Assembly (NCBI GenBank): GCA_024364805.1
Contig: CM044499.1
Coordinates: 112,911,194 to 112,933,951 of the forward strand
From: Euprymna scolopes
Taxonomy: Eukaryota; Mollusca; Cephalopoda; Sepiida; Sepiolidae
DNA length: 22,758 nucleotides
Direction: 5' to 3'
Positions 11,008 to 21,613 of the stretch are shown piece by piece. How positions within the stretch are numbered: the stretch's first letter is position 1; each line of letters opens with the position of its first letter. The position numbers were made by a program, and so were the translations under genes. The notes below the pieces were generated by a model. The model saw only the letters and a program-made list of their open reading frames with translations. It made no database searches and had not been told where the DNA came from.

Positions 11008-11180
11008 GGTTTTATTTTTAAAGTTTATTTCATCTTCAAATATTTATTGATGATGTTTGGTTGGACTGAACTGTAGAAGGAAGTTCTTTTTTGGTTTTTA
11101 ACTTTGCAGAACATGATTGAGTTGCAAATGTAAAACAATGTAAAAAAAAAAATAACAACATCAATGTTTGTTGCATTTTT
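11008..11180 (+). repeat. Longest copy of a dispersed repeat
   Basis: The left half matches 10021-10100 and the right half matches 8222-8305, so this copy joins both pieces in one stretch. The family has no recognisable coding part. Confidence 0.55.
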
Positions 11181-11439
11181 GGGTGAGGAAACCAGTATCT
11201 TTAGACAGCCTGATTTAGTAGATAGTCTAATTTTACAGGCCTTACCACTTTGGACCAAAGTCATCCTGGGAACATTGCTAACTAAGGGGCAAGTCCACAT
11301 TCACCATAGTCCCCAAATTGGGCGTCACCACTGGACGTCTTTTAAAGTCATATCCCGGACAGAGTCGATTTACAGAAAAACTGAATAATAGATGTCTTTC
11401 TCTAACACATCACTTAAGTCCAATGCCTAATAAATAAAC
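11181..11439. other. Unassigned, less AT-rich stretch
   Basis: Base composition is more balanced (for example CCTTACCACTTTGGACC near 11240). The overlapping frames at 11025-11300 (minus) and 11164-11388 (plus) give no recognisable domain. It could be the flank or inner part of an old repeat bordering the mariner remnant. Confidence 0.35.
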
Positions 11440-12434
11440 AATTTCAGTCAAAATTCAATATTATTCATTAACAGTTTCATTTGTATGGCATTATAAGCCT
11501 TTTACAATGTACTTTTTGTGTGAAACGAACTAACTTTGATCTCAAAATATGCTCGTTTCTTCATTAGATAAAAAATTAATCTTGTCAAGCAAACTTTTGA
11601 GATCTGCAAACAGCCAATAGTTGCTGGGGCCAGATCTAAAGAGTATGGTTGGTGTGGACGCAATTAAAAGTGCAATTCGTATAGTCTTCCCATCGTTGCT
11701 ATGTACTTGTAACATGGCAAATTATCCTGTTATCTTCATTTAAAATAATTCCTCGGCTAATTCCTCATACAAAAATGCTATATAATATTTGCTATTGATT
11801 GTTTCTTTTTTCTCAAGATAATCGATGAAAAAAATATTTGTGGATCACAAAATAAGGAATCCAAAACCTTGTCTGCTTATGTTCACATCTTTGGTCGTTT
11901 TGTACTACTTTCACTGCTGCTGTCCACTCAGCCGATTGCGAATTCGACCTGGAGTGATGTGGTGGATTCATGTTTCAATCTCCTGATGCAAAACCTTTTT
12001 GTTAGGTCAAAATAATTGTGAACAACGCACTGAATCATCGGCACATTGCTTTTAGTCAAATGTGAGCAAACGCGGCACAATTTGAACCCAACTTTCTCAT
12101 TGGCAAATGTAGATGGAAAATGGTGAATACACTACTTTTGGCTCTCTTCAATTCCTCTGCTATCTAATACAACTTCAATTTATGATCGGCGAAAACGGGT
12201 TTGTGAAGGACATTTTTTATGACACAATTCGGTCACATGGCCGTTTAAATTCCTTTGTCTGTACGTAAGTTGTATGTAAGTTAATGTATTGCCTATTAAT
12301 AGTTTTTTTCCATGAAGCAGCATCTTATCAAGCAATTTTTTGCTTGATTGGTATTTTATTTCTATCACAATGCAATACTTTATTAACACACAAAATGCAG
12401 ATTTTTCCGTTGTTTTAAAAATTTCAGAAACCAT
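11440..12434 (-). pseudogene. Decayed mariner (DD34D) transposase gene
   Basis: Tc1/mariner transposase, a cut-and-paste enzyme inserting at TA. Read on the minus strand from Met at 12434, the order fits the family. EKSAFCVLIKYC..KKLLDKM is the first helix-turn-helix. PVFADHKLKLY (about 12160-12195) then AEELKRAKSSVFTIFHLHL and MRKLGSN form the second DNA-binding part. MNPPHHS then SQSAEWTAA (about 11915-11965) matches the TWIHH..ESNRQSAEWTA region. FIDYLEKKETINSKYY (11783-11829) and SNYWLFADLKSLL followed by SNEE (about 11570-11634) match the C-terminal half. Multiple in-frame stops and frame changes occur. All three catalytic aspartates look lost: the TMDETW Asp is gone, the HDNAP box is unrecognisable, and SDYWLF reads SNYWLF. 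I could not find terminal inverted repeats. The YWLFADLK wording suggests an irritans-like mariner, with modest certainty. Confidence 0.9.
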
Positions 12435-12671
12435 TCAATTATCCATTTCGATTTATAACTGGTTAGGAAGTGGGTAGTCAATATACATTTTTTTTTTATA
12501 GGAAAGCGATCCCTTAGGTTAGAAATAAATAATTTATAATTTTATTTCCTACTTTTGTTGATATTTTTCTGGTTGTTTACATGTAAGCGAAGGAACGTTT
12601 CATAACAAAAGTGTTTACTTTTTTCAAAACAATAAATATCTGACTATAATAATGTGATTAAAATAGTTTAG
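12435..12671. other. Short AT-rich stretch between mariner and palindrome
   Basis: No gene. It would be expected to hold the mariner 5' UTR and terminal repeat, but no inverted match to the other side was found. Confidence 0.5.
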
Positions 12672-13049
12672 TTAATTAATTGGGATTTGGATGAATATTA
12701 TTTATTCATTGCGGACTATTATGCTCATCTTTTAGCAGTTGTTTCACAACGTTTCGGCCAACTACTCCTCCGGCCTTCGTCACGTGGTAACCGCGACAGG
12801 ATAGGAACTCCGAATCTCCTAACTGTATTCTCAGCAATTACTGCCTTCCATTTTTTTTTTTTTTTTTTTTTTTTTGGAAGAAGAAGACAATAATTGCTGA
12901 GGATGCAATTAGGAGATTCGGAGTTCTTGTCACGTCGCGGTTAACCACCTGATGAAGGTCAGAGGCCGAAACGGTGTGAAACAAAAACTGAAATATGAGG
13001 ATAATAGTCCGCAATAGATAAATGAATAAAAATATGTCCACGATTAATT
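12672..13049. repeat. Long imperfect palindrome, two ~175-bp arms around a 25-base T-run
   Basis: The left arm (12672-12850) and right arm (12876-13049) are reverse complements over nearly their whole length. Matching pairs include TTAATTAAT/ATTAATT, TGCGGACTATTAT/ATAATAGTCCGCA, GTTTCACAACGTTTCGGCC/GGCCGAAACGGTGTGAAAC, the GTGGTAACCGCGAC/GTCGCGGTTAACCAC pair and AACTCCGAATCTCCTAA/TTAGGAGATTCGGAGTT. The loop is the T-run at 12851-12875. The arms differ by scattered substitutions and a few small indels, including a longer stretch ACTACTCCTCC present only on the left. It may be a fold-back type element or two head-to-head copies of one repeat. Frames that run through it are mirror artefacts. Confidence 0.85.
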
Positions 13050-13799
13050 GAAGGAAGGAGATTTGTGGAAATATTTCAAAGATAATCAGAAAATTAAATA
13101 ATTAAGATAGAACTTTAAGAAAATATACTTAATTTTAAATTTAAAATGCATTAATCATCCCAGAGAAAGTGAGAAGTTAGTAAAATACGTTTTTTTTGTT
13201 TTGGACAATAAGTAAACAAACTTATTGATATCTATAATTATAGGGATGACAATAATTGTAATAATATTTCGTTTTATTATCTGCTACCCGATATAAAAGA
13301 ATGTTTTTAATAGTCTAACAAAGTTATGATGCGTCTGTTTATTGCGGTACTAGACATTCATACTTCTAAGTGATTAATTCGATTATTCTCTCTTTAAATC
13401 ATTAAATTAATTTGCCCATTATTTTCATTAGTTTTATTAATCTGACATTTTGGGTACATTTTGCATAAAATAAGAAATAATAAAACAAAGTTGTAATCGT
13501 TAAAATCTATGTTTTTTTTATTTGTATGAAAATATTTTTTTACATCCATTTCAGTAATGTTGATATAGTGTGGTTTGTTCTGTAATTTATTCTAGTATGC
13601 TGAGGAATGATTAAAATAGTGGTTAAAATCAAGCAGACTGATATTTCCTTATTCTACAAATACAATCAGAGCGCAGGTAGAATTTAATTTATTTGTAGGA
13701 GGTAGATATTATTTCCTAAATCTGGTGTAGTATGTTTGAATTAGAATGAGGATAGAATAATAGGTGATGCAGTAAAAAAAAAATAATTATCCCTGTTAA
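13050..13799. other. AT-rich stretch, no gene recognised
   Basis: No open frame of note, no RNA gene and no clear repeat beyond short A/T runs. Confidence 0.5.
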
Positions 13800-14199
13800 G
13801 TAAGTAACATGATATTGTGAGGGTATTAGGGGACTAAATGGATAGAGAGTAAAACCTCCTACTAGCTTCTTGGTCAGAATATGAATTAGAGAGAGACAAT
13901 TTGTTCGGAATAAATGTAATAATTTTTTAATGACACTGAATAAACATGTATAGTTTTTGGGAAGGTGCTTTATGAAATGTTGTAAGAGGTGAATCTGAAA
14001 GATTTTTTGGTGTAAGTGTTATTTTCTTATTTAAACTGTAGATACAAGGGGAAGAATTAAAATCATTTACTAATAAGTAACACGGTATTGTGAGGGTATT
14101 AGGGGACTAAATGGTAAAACCTTCTACTAGCTTCTCGGTCAGAATATGTATTTTCTTATTTAAACTGTAGATACAAGGGGAAGAATTAAAATCATTTAT
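13800..14199 (+). repeat. Tandem duplication of ~275 bp; second copy lacks its middle
   Basis: The first unit runs about 13800-14070 and the second about 14073-14199. The 5' module (TATTGTGAGGGTATTAGGGG, ACTAGCTTCT..GTCAGAATATG) occurs at 13814-13884 and 14086-14147. The 3' module (TTTTCTTATTTAAACTGTAG, then GGGGAAGAATTAAAATCATTTA) occurs at 14022-14069 and 14151-14199. The piece at about 13885-14020 is missing from the second unit. The two copies are nearly identical in the 3' module, so the event looks fairly recent. Confidence 0.85.
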
Positions 14200-14589
14200 A
14201 TTAATATATGTAGTAAATAATGACTATTTCACCATCATATTATTAAAGTTACGTTGAGGCAAGGGATCAGAAATGTGTAAAACTGAAATTTCAAATGAAA
14301 TTTGCAATATTAATTAAAATATTTTTATTGGATAGAGGTGTAAAATAGTAGTTTGGGCTAAAGCCTAAAAAAATTGTATGTAAATATTTTTTTCTTTTTT
14401 CAAAAGGGGAACTTAAATAATATGTTAAGAAAACAGAAGCATAGAGAAAAGGCATTTAGCATCCTCAACTCAAATCAAACACGCAAGAAGTTGTTTAAAC
14501 CATTTTCACATTGAGATATTTGTAAGCACATTTAACGTTTCACACGGATTAGCTAATGTTTTCTAAGTCAACATCATCTTTTTTTTGAT
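14200..14589. other. AT-rich stretch, no gene recognised
   Basis: No coding or RNA signal seen. The frames on the minus strand beginning near 14563 run through A-runs of the following repeat and are not genes. Confidence 0.5.
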
Positions 14590-15125
14590 AAAGCAGTCGG
14601 CAACAGATTGTTGTTTTTTTTTAGGCAGGCAGTCTCGAACCCATGACGCAAAGGCGGTAAAGAAAGTGGAGATGTGTATAAGGGTGTTGGTTGAACAAAA
14701 AAAAAAAAAAGAAGGAAAATAGCGAGTGTAAAAAAAAAAAAAAATAAAGTGGTAGTAGGCAGACAGGCTCGAACCCGTACCACAAAGGAGAAAAAGAAAG
14801 TGAAAAAAAACTGATGCGTTAGCTATTGCGCCCATCGCCAAACCGGAAGTGACGTAGGTTCAAATTAAGGCTAGACAATCGAAAAGAGGCGATGACTTTA
14901 GAAAATATCGGCGAAAAAGGCGACCTCTCCCTGTAGATAAGTGCCCAGTTGAGGGTGAAGAAATTAACGTTTTGGGGCAATTTTTCGATATTTGTCATCC
15001 GAAGGGCCCAGCTTCAATGTGACACCGATCTCGTGAAAATCCGTCGCCTCTGTCGAAAGTTTTAGGCAGATATACATACATACATACATACATACATACA
15101 TACATACATACATACATACATACAT
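14590..15125 (-). mobile_element. tRNA-like SINE/Helitron-family body with two B boxes and (CATA)n end
   Basis: On the minus strand this starts with a CATA-type microsatellite (15069-15125). A conserved body follows, shared with 17890-17995 and 21770-22010 (GCCTAAAACTTT..GACAGAGG, CGAAAAATTG, TCTAGCC, CCGGTTTGGCG). Then comes a tRNA-like module: A-box region GGGCGCAATAGCTAACGC (14811-14839) and B box GGTACGGGTTCGAGCC (14766-14781). A second B-box-like motif, GGGTTCGAGACTGCC, lies at about 14626-14642 after two A-runs, as if a second tRNA-like head were joined on. Unlike the copies at 17752 and 21614, no CTAG hairpin end is seen near 14590. It is therefore either a truncated Helitron copy or the SINE-like precursor of that module. 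No tRNA cloverleaf is intact. Confidence 0.65.
15069..15125. repeat. (CATA)n microsatellite
   Basis: About 14 uninterrupted CATA units directly after the conserved TTTTAGGCAGATATA phrase. The copy at 21614 has a short CATACATACAT at the same relative place (about 22005-22018), so the microsatellite seems to be seeded by the element. Confidence 0.95.
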
Positions 15126-15804
15126 AAAGGTGAGATTTATATTAAAGAAGATTACCTTTAAACAGATAATGAAAATTAGTTTGTTTGGTAAATTCTACCT
15201 TGTTCTTTTTAATATACATCAGAGAACTATCGTTAAAATGTAAGTACAATTGAACAACTTGAGTGAATTTATACATAAAATCGCATTCTTATGAAGAACT
15301 TTCGTTTTGGATTGTGTAGGCATTAATAATTACTTTTAATTTTTCTAAAAGTTAATTTTGCCCTTTTTATTTTAAAAAAAAATGAAATAAAGCAGGCATG
15401 TTTGCTAATAAGAGGATTTTAAAAGAAACTTACCCGTCAATGCAGTCTGTGCCATTTGGTTTGTGTGGCTGAAGTGGACACCTCACATCCACACCATTGC
15501 GTACAGTTAAGGATAAATACAAATGCGAAAAAATGCATTCAGCAATTTATATAAACACAAGACACCAATGCAAGTTTTTTGAAACATTTGAAAAAAAAAA
15601 AGGAGAATTTGTCAAATAACTGAAAACCGAATTCTTTATTTTGTTGCTTGGTGTAAGTTCTGTTTGTGTCAACTTTTAACACAAAGCTTCTTGTTTAACC
15701 AGCAGAAAAATAAATAATAAACGCAAATTTTCAAAGCTTACGATGCACAAGTTCAAAGAATACAAAAAGAAAGAAAAGTTGAAACGGTTCAAATGTGTTA
15801 AAAC
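15126..15804. other. Unassigned stretch
   Basis: No gene recognised. A more balanced patch lies at about 15431-15510, and A-runs occur at 15372-15382 and 15590-15600. It ends with GTTAAAAC (15797-15804), the left target duplication of the next element. Confidence 0.5.
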
Positions 15805-16207
15805 TAGTGATGGGACGATTCAAATATTTTTCCCGATTCAATTATCAATTCCGATTCTTTAGAAATCTCTAAATATTTAACTATAAAGTTGTCATTTTTT
15901 TCTCCGATTACCGTGAAAACACATGTTAAATGTGTAGATATTTTCTCCAACGTAAGAATACACTTGAGTGAAATGATCTATAGGTTTAGTTTTAAAATCA
16001 ACAAATATTTATTATTTTATCATTATTACCAGCAGTGAAACATTTTGCTTTAAACAAAATGAAATAAAGAAAGACAATTAAAAGAATCGTTTTGGCATCG
16101 GGAAATAGGTACAATTTTTTCCGATTATGATATCGATTCCGAGACCCCTAAAAATTCTGATTTTTTTTCGATTCTGATTCAGATTCCAAATAATCGTCCC
16201 AACACTA
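15805..16207. mobile_element. hAT-type MITE, copy 1 (403 bp) with 8-bp target duplication
   Basis: The ends are inverted repeats: TAGTGATGGGACGATT on the left and AATCGTCCCAACACTA on the right (one difference over 15-16 bases, TAGTG..CACTA as in the hAT CAGTG type). It is flanked by GTTAAAAC (15797-15804) and GTTTAAAC (16208-16215), matching 7 of 8 bases; an 8-bp duplication is the hAT signature. Inside, CGATTC-rich segments (TCCCGATTCAATTATC; TTTTTTTCGATTCTGATTC) form longer subterminal inverted repeats. There is no transposase ORF, so it is non-autonomous. Confidence 0.85.
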
Positions 16208-16353
16208 GTTTAAACTCAAAGTTGTAGAGTGTCATAGGACAGATATGAGGATAAACGCTTGTGCGCAGGGGGTGCAGAAAAGTCATCCTAACAGAAAAGT
16301 TTCAGCACTGTCAAATCATTGTGATAAACAGCTGTGCTAATCCTTTAATCAAT

Positions 16354-16758
16354 TAGTCTTGGGACGATTAATCGGAATCGGGAATCGAAAAAATCGGAAC
16401 TTTTTGAGGTATCGGAAAATTTTGTGCCTATTTTCTGATGTCAAAAACAAATCTTTTAATTGGCTTTATTTGGTTTTGTTTAAATAAAATATTCTACTGC
16501 TGATAGTAATGCTAAAATAATGAATATCTATAAATTTAAAACTATCAGTAAAAGTAAAATCGATAGATTATCCCCTATTTTTACGTGCGAGAAAAAATCT
16601 GTACATTGCTTTTACGGTAATCAGAAAATAACAACTTTATAGTTAAATATTTAGAGATTTATAAAGAACCAGAATCGTTAATTCTATCAGACTCGGAAAT
16701 TTAATACGGAATCAGTAATTGTACCAGAATCGGAAAATAGTGATCATCTCATCCCTTA
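16354..16758. mobile_element. hAT-type MITE, copy 2, inverted relative to copy 1 (~405 bp)
   Basis: It begins TAGTCTTGGGACGATTAATC (16354) and ends near CATCTCATCCCTTACA (about 16758). The interior is the reverse complement of copy 1: ACAACTTTATAGTTAAATAT (16631 on) answers ATATTTAACTATAAAGTTGT in copy 1, and TACGGTAATC answers GATTACCGTG. The right end is more worn and no clean target duplication is visible. The two copies lie 146 bp apart, head to head. Confidence 0.75.
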
Positions 16759-17385
16759 CATATATTACAAGAGGGTCACCACTTATCAAGGCCCGAAGGC
16801 CACTCTAGGATAAGGATTAATGAATGTTAGGCGGTAGTGTAGTGATCGTTAATGGTGTAAATCGGGTAGAATTTAATTATTTAAAGGGGCGGTTCAACAA
16901 GAATATGTTTACATTGGACTTAAAGGCTACCATATTGGAGTAAATGTAAACCGGGAAGCACGCCAGCAGAACAGTATTCCACAGGTGGGTAGCTTTAGGA
17001 AAGAAGCTTTGTTCATAGAATCTGCATTTAGATTTAGGCACAAAGAGTGTAGGGACATCGTATATACTGGTTGTAGCTAGTCGAGCATTTCGTGAAAGTT
17101 TGGTAATTTGTGACCATAGAGTGTAACTCAGTTGAGCACATGCCATGAAAATGACGATAGACCAGAGATAGACTAGCAACATCTTTTCTGTGGAAATGAG
17201 GTTGCAGGGAAAAGAAAACGGTTTTAAAGCCAGTTTTGGTCTATCAAGGCAGGATCTGGTGTGCCGAGCAGTTTCTGCCCATTTTAGGATATACTTGGCT
17301 CTTATACAGATAGGGGACAGCATTGGTAATGAGATATCTGCTTGAGCTGAGGAATGATCCAACCATTTCTCCAGCAACCGTGGCA

Positions 17386-17387
<2 letters not shown>
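16756..17387 (-). pseudogene. LINE ORF2 C-terminal tail with 3' end, decayed
   Basis: On the minus strand a 170-codon frame (16877-17389) ends LATTSIYDVPTLFVPKSK, SFFPKATHLWNTV and VAFKSNVNIFLL. This resembles the C-terminal tail of many invertebrate LINE polyproteins (R..TRLATTSHP-V-PR-RT--F--SFFPRTA-LWNSLP-FP-YNL--FKS-VN). Just upstream another frame gives HFHRKDVASLSLVYRHFHG and CSTELHSMV, the preceding HRRdVASLsLfYRyfhG.CS.EL block, so at least one frame change is present. The polymerase core is missing, as in a 5'-truncated copy. Past the stop, the 3' region holds the GGCCCGAAGGCC palindrome (about 16790-16801). The clade is uncertain (CR1/Jockey-like). Confidence 0.7.

Positions 17388-17425
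<38 letters not shown>
17388..17425. repeat. (TA)n microsatellite
   Basis: About 19 TA units at the point where the LINE tail is cut off. The LINE reading frame meets the array abruptly. Confidence 0.95.
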
Positions 17426-17428
<3 letters not shown>

Positions 17429-17751
17429 TAAAAATTATTGATAATTTATAATCAAAATTAAAAATCGGTTTAACAAGGAAGAACAAACAAAATTAATAAA
17501 TTGTACGATCGTTTCAGAAACGATGTTTTTATTGAGACAGACAATACGTCTTGGATAATAATTTTATCATTTGATTTTATAAAACAAAGTCTCCTCATCA
17601 GCAAAAGGGTGGGTGGGGGTTTAAAGACACCAAATATAAAACTAGCAATTTTAAAGTAATGCAGATATATCTTTTATTCGTCTGCCTTTAAAGCCCGTAA
17701 GTATCATCGTCAATGCATTCATTGGGATGTTAAATGTAGTTTATACATATA
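17426..17751. other. Unassigned stretch with an inverted repeat
   Basis: It holds ATCGTTTCAGAAACGAT (about 17508-17524), an almost perfect palindrome, and, read on the minus strand from about 17600, CTGATGAGGAGACTTTG. A G-run (GGGTGGGTGGGGG) lies at about 17608-17620. The texture suggests an old minus-strand retroelement fragment, but no protein motif supports a name. Confidence 0.35.
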
Positions 17752-17998
17752 CTAGCATTTCAGCCCGGTGTTGCCCGGGTGTTTGGAGGTGTGTGCTGAG
17801 CAAAAAAAAAAAAAAAAAAAGAGGTAGTAGGAAGGCAGACTCGAACCCGTACTACAAAGGAGGGGGAAAAAGTGACGTCTTTGCTATTAGGATCACCGCC
17901 AAACCGGAAGCGACGTAGGCTTTAATTGCGGCTAGACAATCGAAAGGAGAGGATGACTTTCAAAAATATCGGCGAAAACCCTGCCCCCTGTAGAAATC
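17752..17998 (-). mobile_element. Helitron-like element with hairpin end and tRNA-like module (truncated)
   Basis: The minus-strand 3' end is CTAG (17752-17755, host A at 17751), preceded by the hairpin CCCGG-TGTTGC-CCGGG (17764-17779), about 8 bases from CTAG as in Helitrons. Then come an A-run (17802-17820), the tRNA-like module and the conserved body. On the minus strand the module has a B box TACGGGTTCGAGTC (17838-17852) and a worn A-box region GGTGATCCTAATAGCAAAG (about 17877-17898). The body stops matching the 21614 copy after CTGTAGAAA.TCTGCCCA (about 17987-18004). It has no coding capacity. Confidence 0.75.
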
Positions 17999-17999
17999 T

Positions 18000-18179
18000 G
18001 CCCATGTATTGTTTTTATTGATTTATTGTGTTTTATGTATTTATTATTTTAATTGTGGAGGAAATATTTTTATGTGCTTGTACCTTTTTTAAAATGTAAT
18101 CATGGAAGACGGTTAATATGCTAGTGCCAATCTTAAAGGATATTTTATTAATGTTGGATAGTTTCTTTTTATATATATA
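18000..18179. other. AT-rich spacer between two Helitron-like elements
   Basis: No gene. The Lys/Leu/Phe-rich frame starting at 18118 runs across the next element boundary and is not a gene. It ends with a short TATATATATAC directly before the next 3' terminus. Confidence 0.5.
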
Positions 18180-18625
18180 CTATCTGTTCAGCACAGCTTT
18201 GCTCGGGCCCTATGTAATGTTCCTACCTTTATATGCATATAAATATATTAAAAAGTTTGGCTCATGTTCAAGTAACCTACATCTAAAATTTCAAGTGGAG
18301 TTTGGCAGAATCTGCAAAGATTAACTCTTTCAACTTATGCCTTTTGTCAGTGAAATTTTTGTCCAAAAACTGATTAAAAAGCTTGCTGCATATCTGCACA
18401 TTCTTTATGTAAAATTTCAAATGTTTAGACCCAAAATTGGCTAAATAGTTTGTTAGAGACCGCAAAGATAAAATCTTTAAAACTCTGACTGCTTGGCAGT
18501 CAAATTTCAGGCAAAAAAAAAAAAAAAAGATTAAGAAGCTGTAAAAACTGAAAATTGACAAAGTATTTTGGTATGGAAATGTACTCAGACAGACAGACAA
18601 TTTCACTTACCAGGATTGCAACGAC
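18180..18625 (-). mobile_element. Helitron-like element of a second subtype
   Basis: On plus it opens ACTATCTGTTCAGCACAGC then TTTGCTCGGGCC, a worn version of CTAG plus terminal stem; CTAG has become CTAT. The body contains two copies, about 132 bp apart, of the phrase CTAAAATTTCAAGTG or GTAAAATTTCAAATG (18283 and 18408 on), followed by GTTTAGACCCAAAATTGGCT. It closes with AAAACTGAAAATTGACAAAG, a GGAAATGTACTCAGACAGACAGACA microsatellite split across 18575-18600, and CACTTACC. The same closing block ends the copy at 21614, so bodies are shared although the 3' ends differ. Confidence 0.65.
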
Positions 18626-18636
18626 TTGTCAGACGA

Positions 18637-18735
18637 GTGCCACTCCTTTAGTCACAGAAAGTCCATGTGCCCAAAGATTACTTTTTAGTCCTTCCAGCGA
18701 CTTGCACACCCTCAAGCAGATATGACACTGAAGAC
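18637..18735 (-). pseudogene. Zinc-finger-like fragment with a lost ligand
   Basis: The minus strand encodes LQCHICLRVCKSLEGLKSN followed by LWAHGLSVTKG. This matches a C2H2 finger (C-x2-C-x12-H-x3-H) like the ..C..CGRVCKSRIGL-SHLRAH fingers common at the end of some invertebrate LINE polyproteins. The first histidine is replaced by Asn (KSN for KSH), so the finger could not bind zinc normally. The frame upstream is (CATA)n microsatellite, so no longer protein exists. It is most likely a transposon scrap, less likely a relic of a zinc-finger gene. Confidence 0.5.
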
Positions 18736-18746
18736 GATCATCGTTA

Positions 18747-18873
18747 TACATACCTATATATGCATACATACATACACAAACATATATATAAATATACATA
18801 CACATACATAAGCATATACATATACACATATAAATATATACACATACATACATACATACATACATACATACAT
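18747..18873. repeat. (CATA)n/(TA)n compound microsatellite
   Basis: Mixed CATA, TATA and CACA units over about 127 bp. The long Tyr/Ile/His frames on both strands are repeat artefacts. Confidence 0.95.
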
Positions 18874-19406
18874 GCATATAATGATAACAGATCACTTATT
18901 ACATGCTTCCAGCCTGTCAGGCCTACACGCTTCACAACTTTTCCATCGCCACAGGACTTTTTTTATTTTAATTTTTTTTTTGTAGACAAATATCTGAGGA
19001 AGCATTTGTACAAAGATGTAATAGCAGAGTTTTAGCTTTGTACGACAACTAAGTGTCTCTCTCGGTTCAAAATGTTGAGATCCAGTAACAAGCAAGAGCA
19101 AGATAGGCAGCAACATGTCAAATTGCAGACCAATTTAATGCGGGTACTGGTCTTCCGCATTTTTTTTTTTTTTTTTAAATCAGAGATTTCCTTCTCCTAG
19201 AGGGTTTGCCTGCACTACGGCTTACGGGAGGCCTTTCCACCCCAATACTATTAGATCCATGTTTGAGAGTTAGGTTGATGGGCACCAGAGCATATTCCAT
19301 GCACATATGGGTTATGCATACCGCAGCTGACAGGACCTAAGCTTCTCTAGGAGTTTCTGTCAGGGTTACCTCATCCTTAGCCTTTGGTTAAAGAACGTTG
19401 GCCCAA
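18874..19406. other. Unassigned, less AT-rich stretch (probable old repeat)
   Basis: No protein family recognised. It contains T-runs (18958-18979, 19161-19177), a perfect 7-bp inverted repeat AATGCGG / CCGCATT (19137-19143 and 19155-19161), and CTCCTAGAG (19194-19202) with its reverse complement CTCTAGGAG about 145 bases on. The block at about 19190-19400 is clearly more balanced in composition than its surroundings. It looks like a fragment of a larger repeat. Confidence 0.4.
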
Positions 19407-19431
19407 GATACATACATACATATATATATTG
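19407..19431. repeat. Short (CATA)n(TA)n microsatellite
   Basis: Three to four CATA units followed by four TA units. Confidence 0.85.
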
Positions 19432-20927
<1,496 letters not shown>

Positions 20928-20963
<36 letters not shown>

Positions 20964-20968
20964 TATCG
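20928..20968. repeat. (TA)n microsatellite
   Basis: About 16-20 TA units. Confidence 0.95.
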
Positions 20969-21613
20969 TTAGTAAACATTTTAAAAACACAGATATATTT
21001 ATTTAACATTTATATAATAAAATGGTGGACACATAAACGCATTAATTCATTTTCTTGTAGCATCCGTGTTTGTTTTGGGTTTTTTTCTGGTAAAATCTCT
21101 ACATATCTAATAATTTTTACTTTTTTACTCTTATGACTCTCACGGATCTTTTTTCCACCAAAAAACAACTGTACGTTTCCTGTGGATTTATAGAAGTCTC
21201 TGATGATTTTTTTTTTATCAATCTATAATATTCAACGAAACACGCGTAAGACGTACCATACCAACAATAAAATAATATGAATGTTATATAAATATGTGTA
21301 GATTCGGAATGATTGCTAACTGAAAGGTCAAATCCACTTTATTGAACTTAATTAAATGTGACAATTTTGAGATAACTTTATTATTGAATCTATAGTCCTA
21401 TAAATTGTTTTTTGTGTGCCTATTGACATTCATATTAAAAACCCCTTTTTTCTATTTATTTAAAAAGAAAATGCAACTTTGTTATATATTCATCGGCAAA
21501 AAAAAAATCAAGCTAATTTGCATATTCTTTTAAACATTCATTATGATTAATTCTCTATTATCTTTTTCGATTTTCTGATGTGACGATCATCTTTAGTTAA
21601 CTATTGTGGATAA
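20969..21613. other. AT-rich stretch, no gene recognised
   Basis: No coding or RNA signal seen. T-runs lie at 21079-21088 and 21208-21217, an A-run at 21500-21508. Confidence 0.5.

Noticed and set aside
12740-12985. Hammerhead-ribozyme-like core in the palindrome arms (CTGATGA..GGCCGAAAC on the plus strand near 12949-12972)
   Set aside because: CTGATGA and GAAA flank a GGTC/GGCC stem as in a hammerhead, but there is an extra A before the stem, the left arm has GTGACGA instead, and no proper stem III with a cleavage triplet is seen. A covariance-model search for the hammerhead family would settle it.
15069-15125. CATA repeats as a CRISPR-like array
   Set aside because: Uniform 4-base units without spacers: a microsatellite in a eukaryotic genome.
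17583-17600. CTGATGAGGAG on the minus strand as a ribozyme core
   Set aside because: No GAAA at the right distance and no pairing stems; probably chance.
17727-17918. 63-codon plus-strand frame (and the like frame at 21604-21795)
   Set aside because: Both read the Helitron hairpin and tRNA-like module in the antisense direction; their similarity comes from the repeat, not from a protein.
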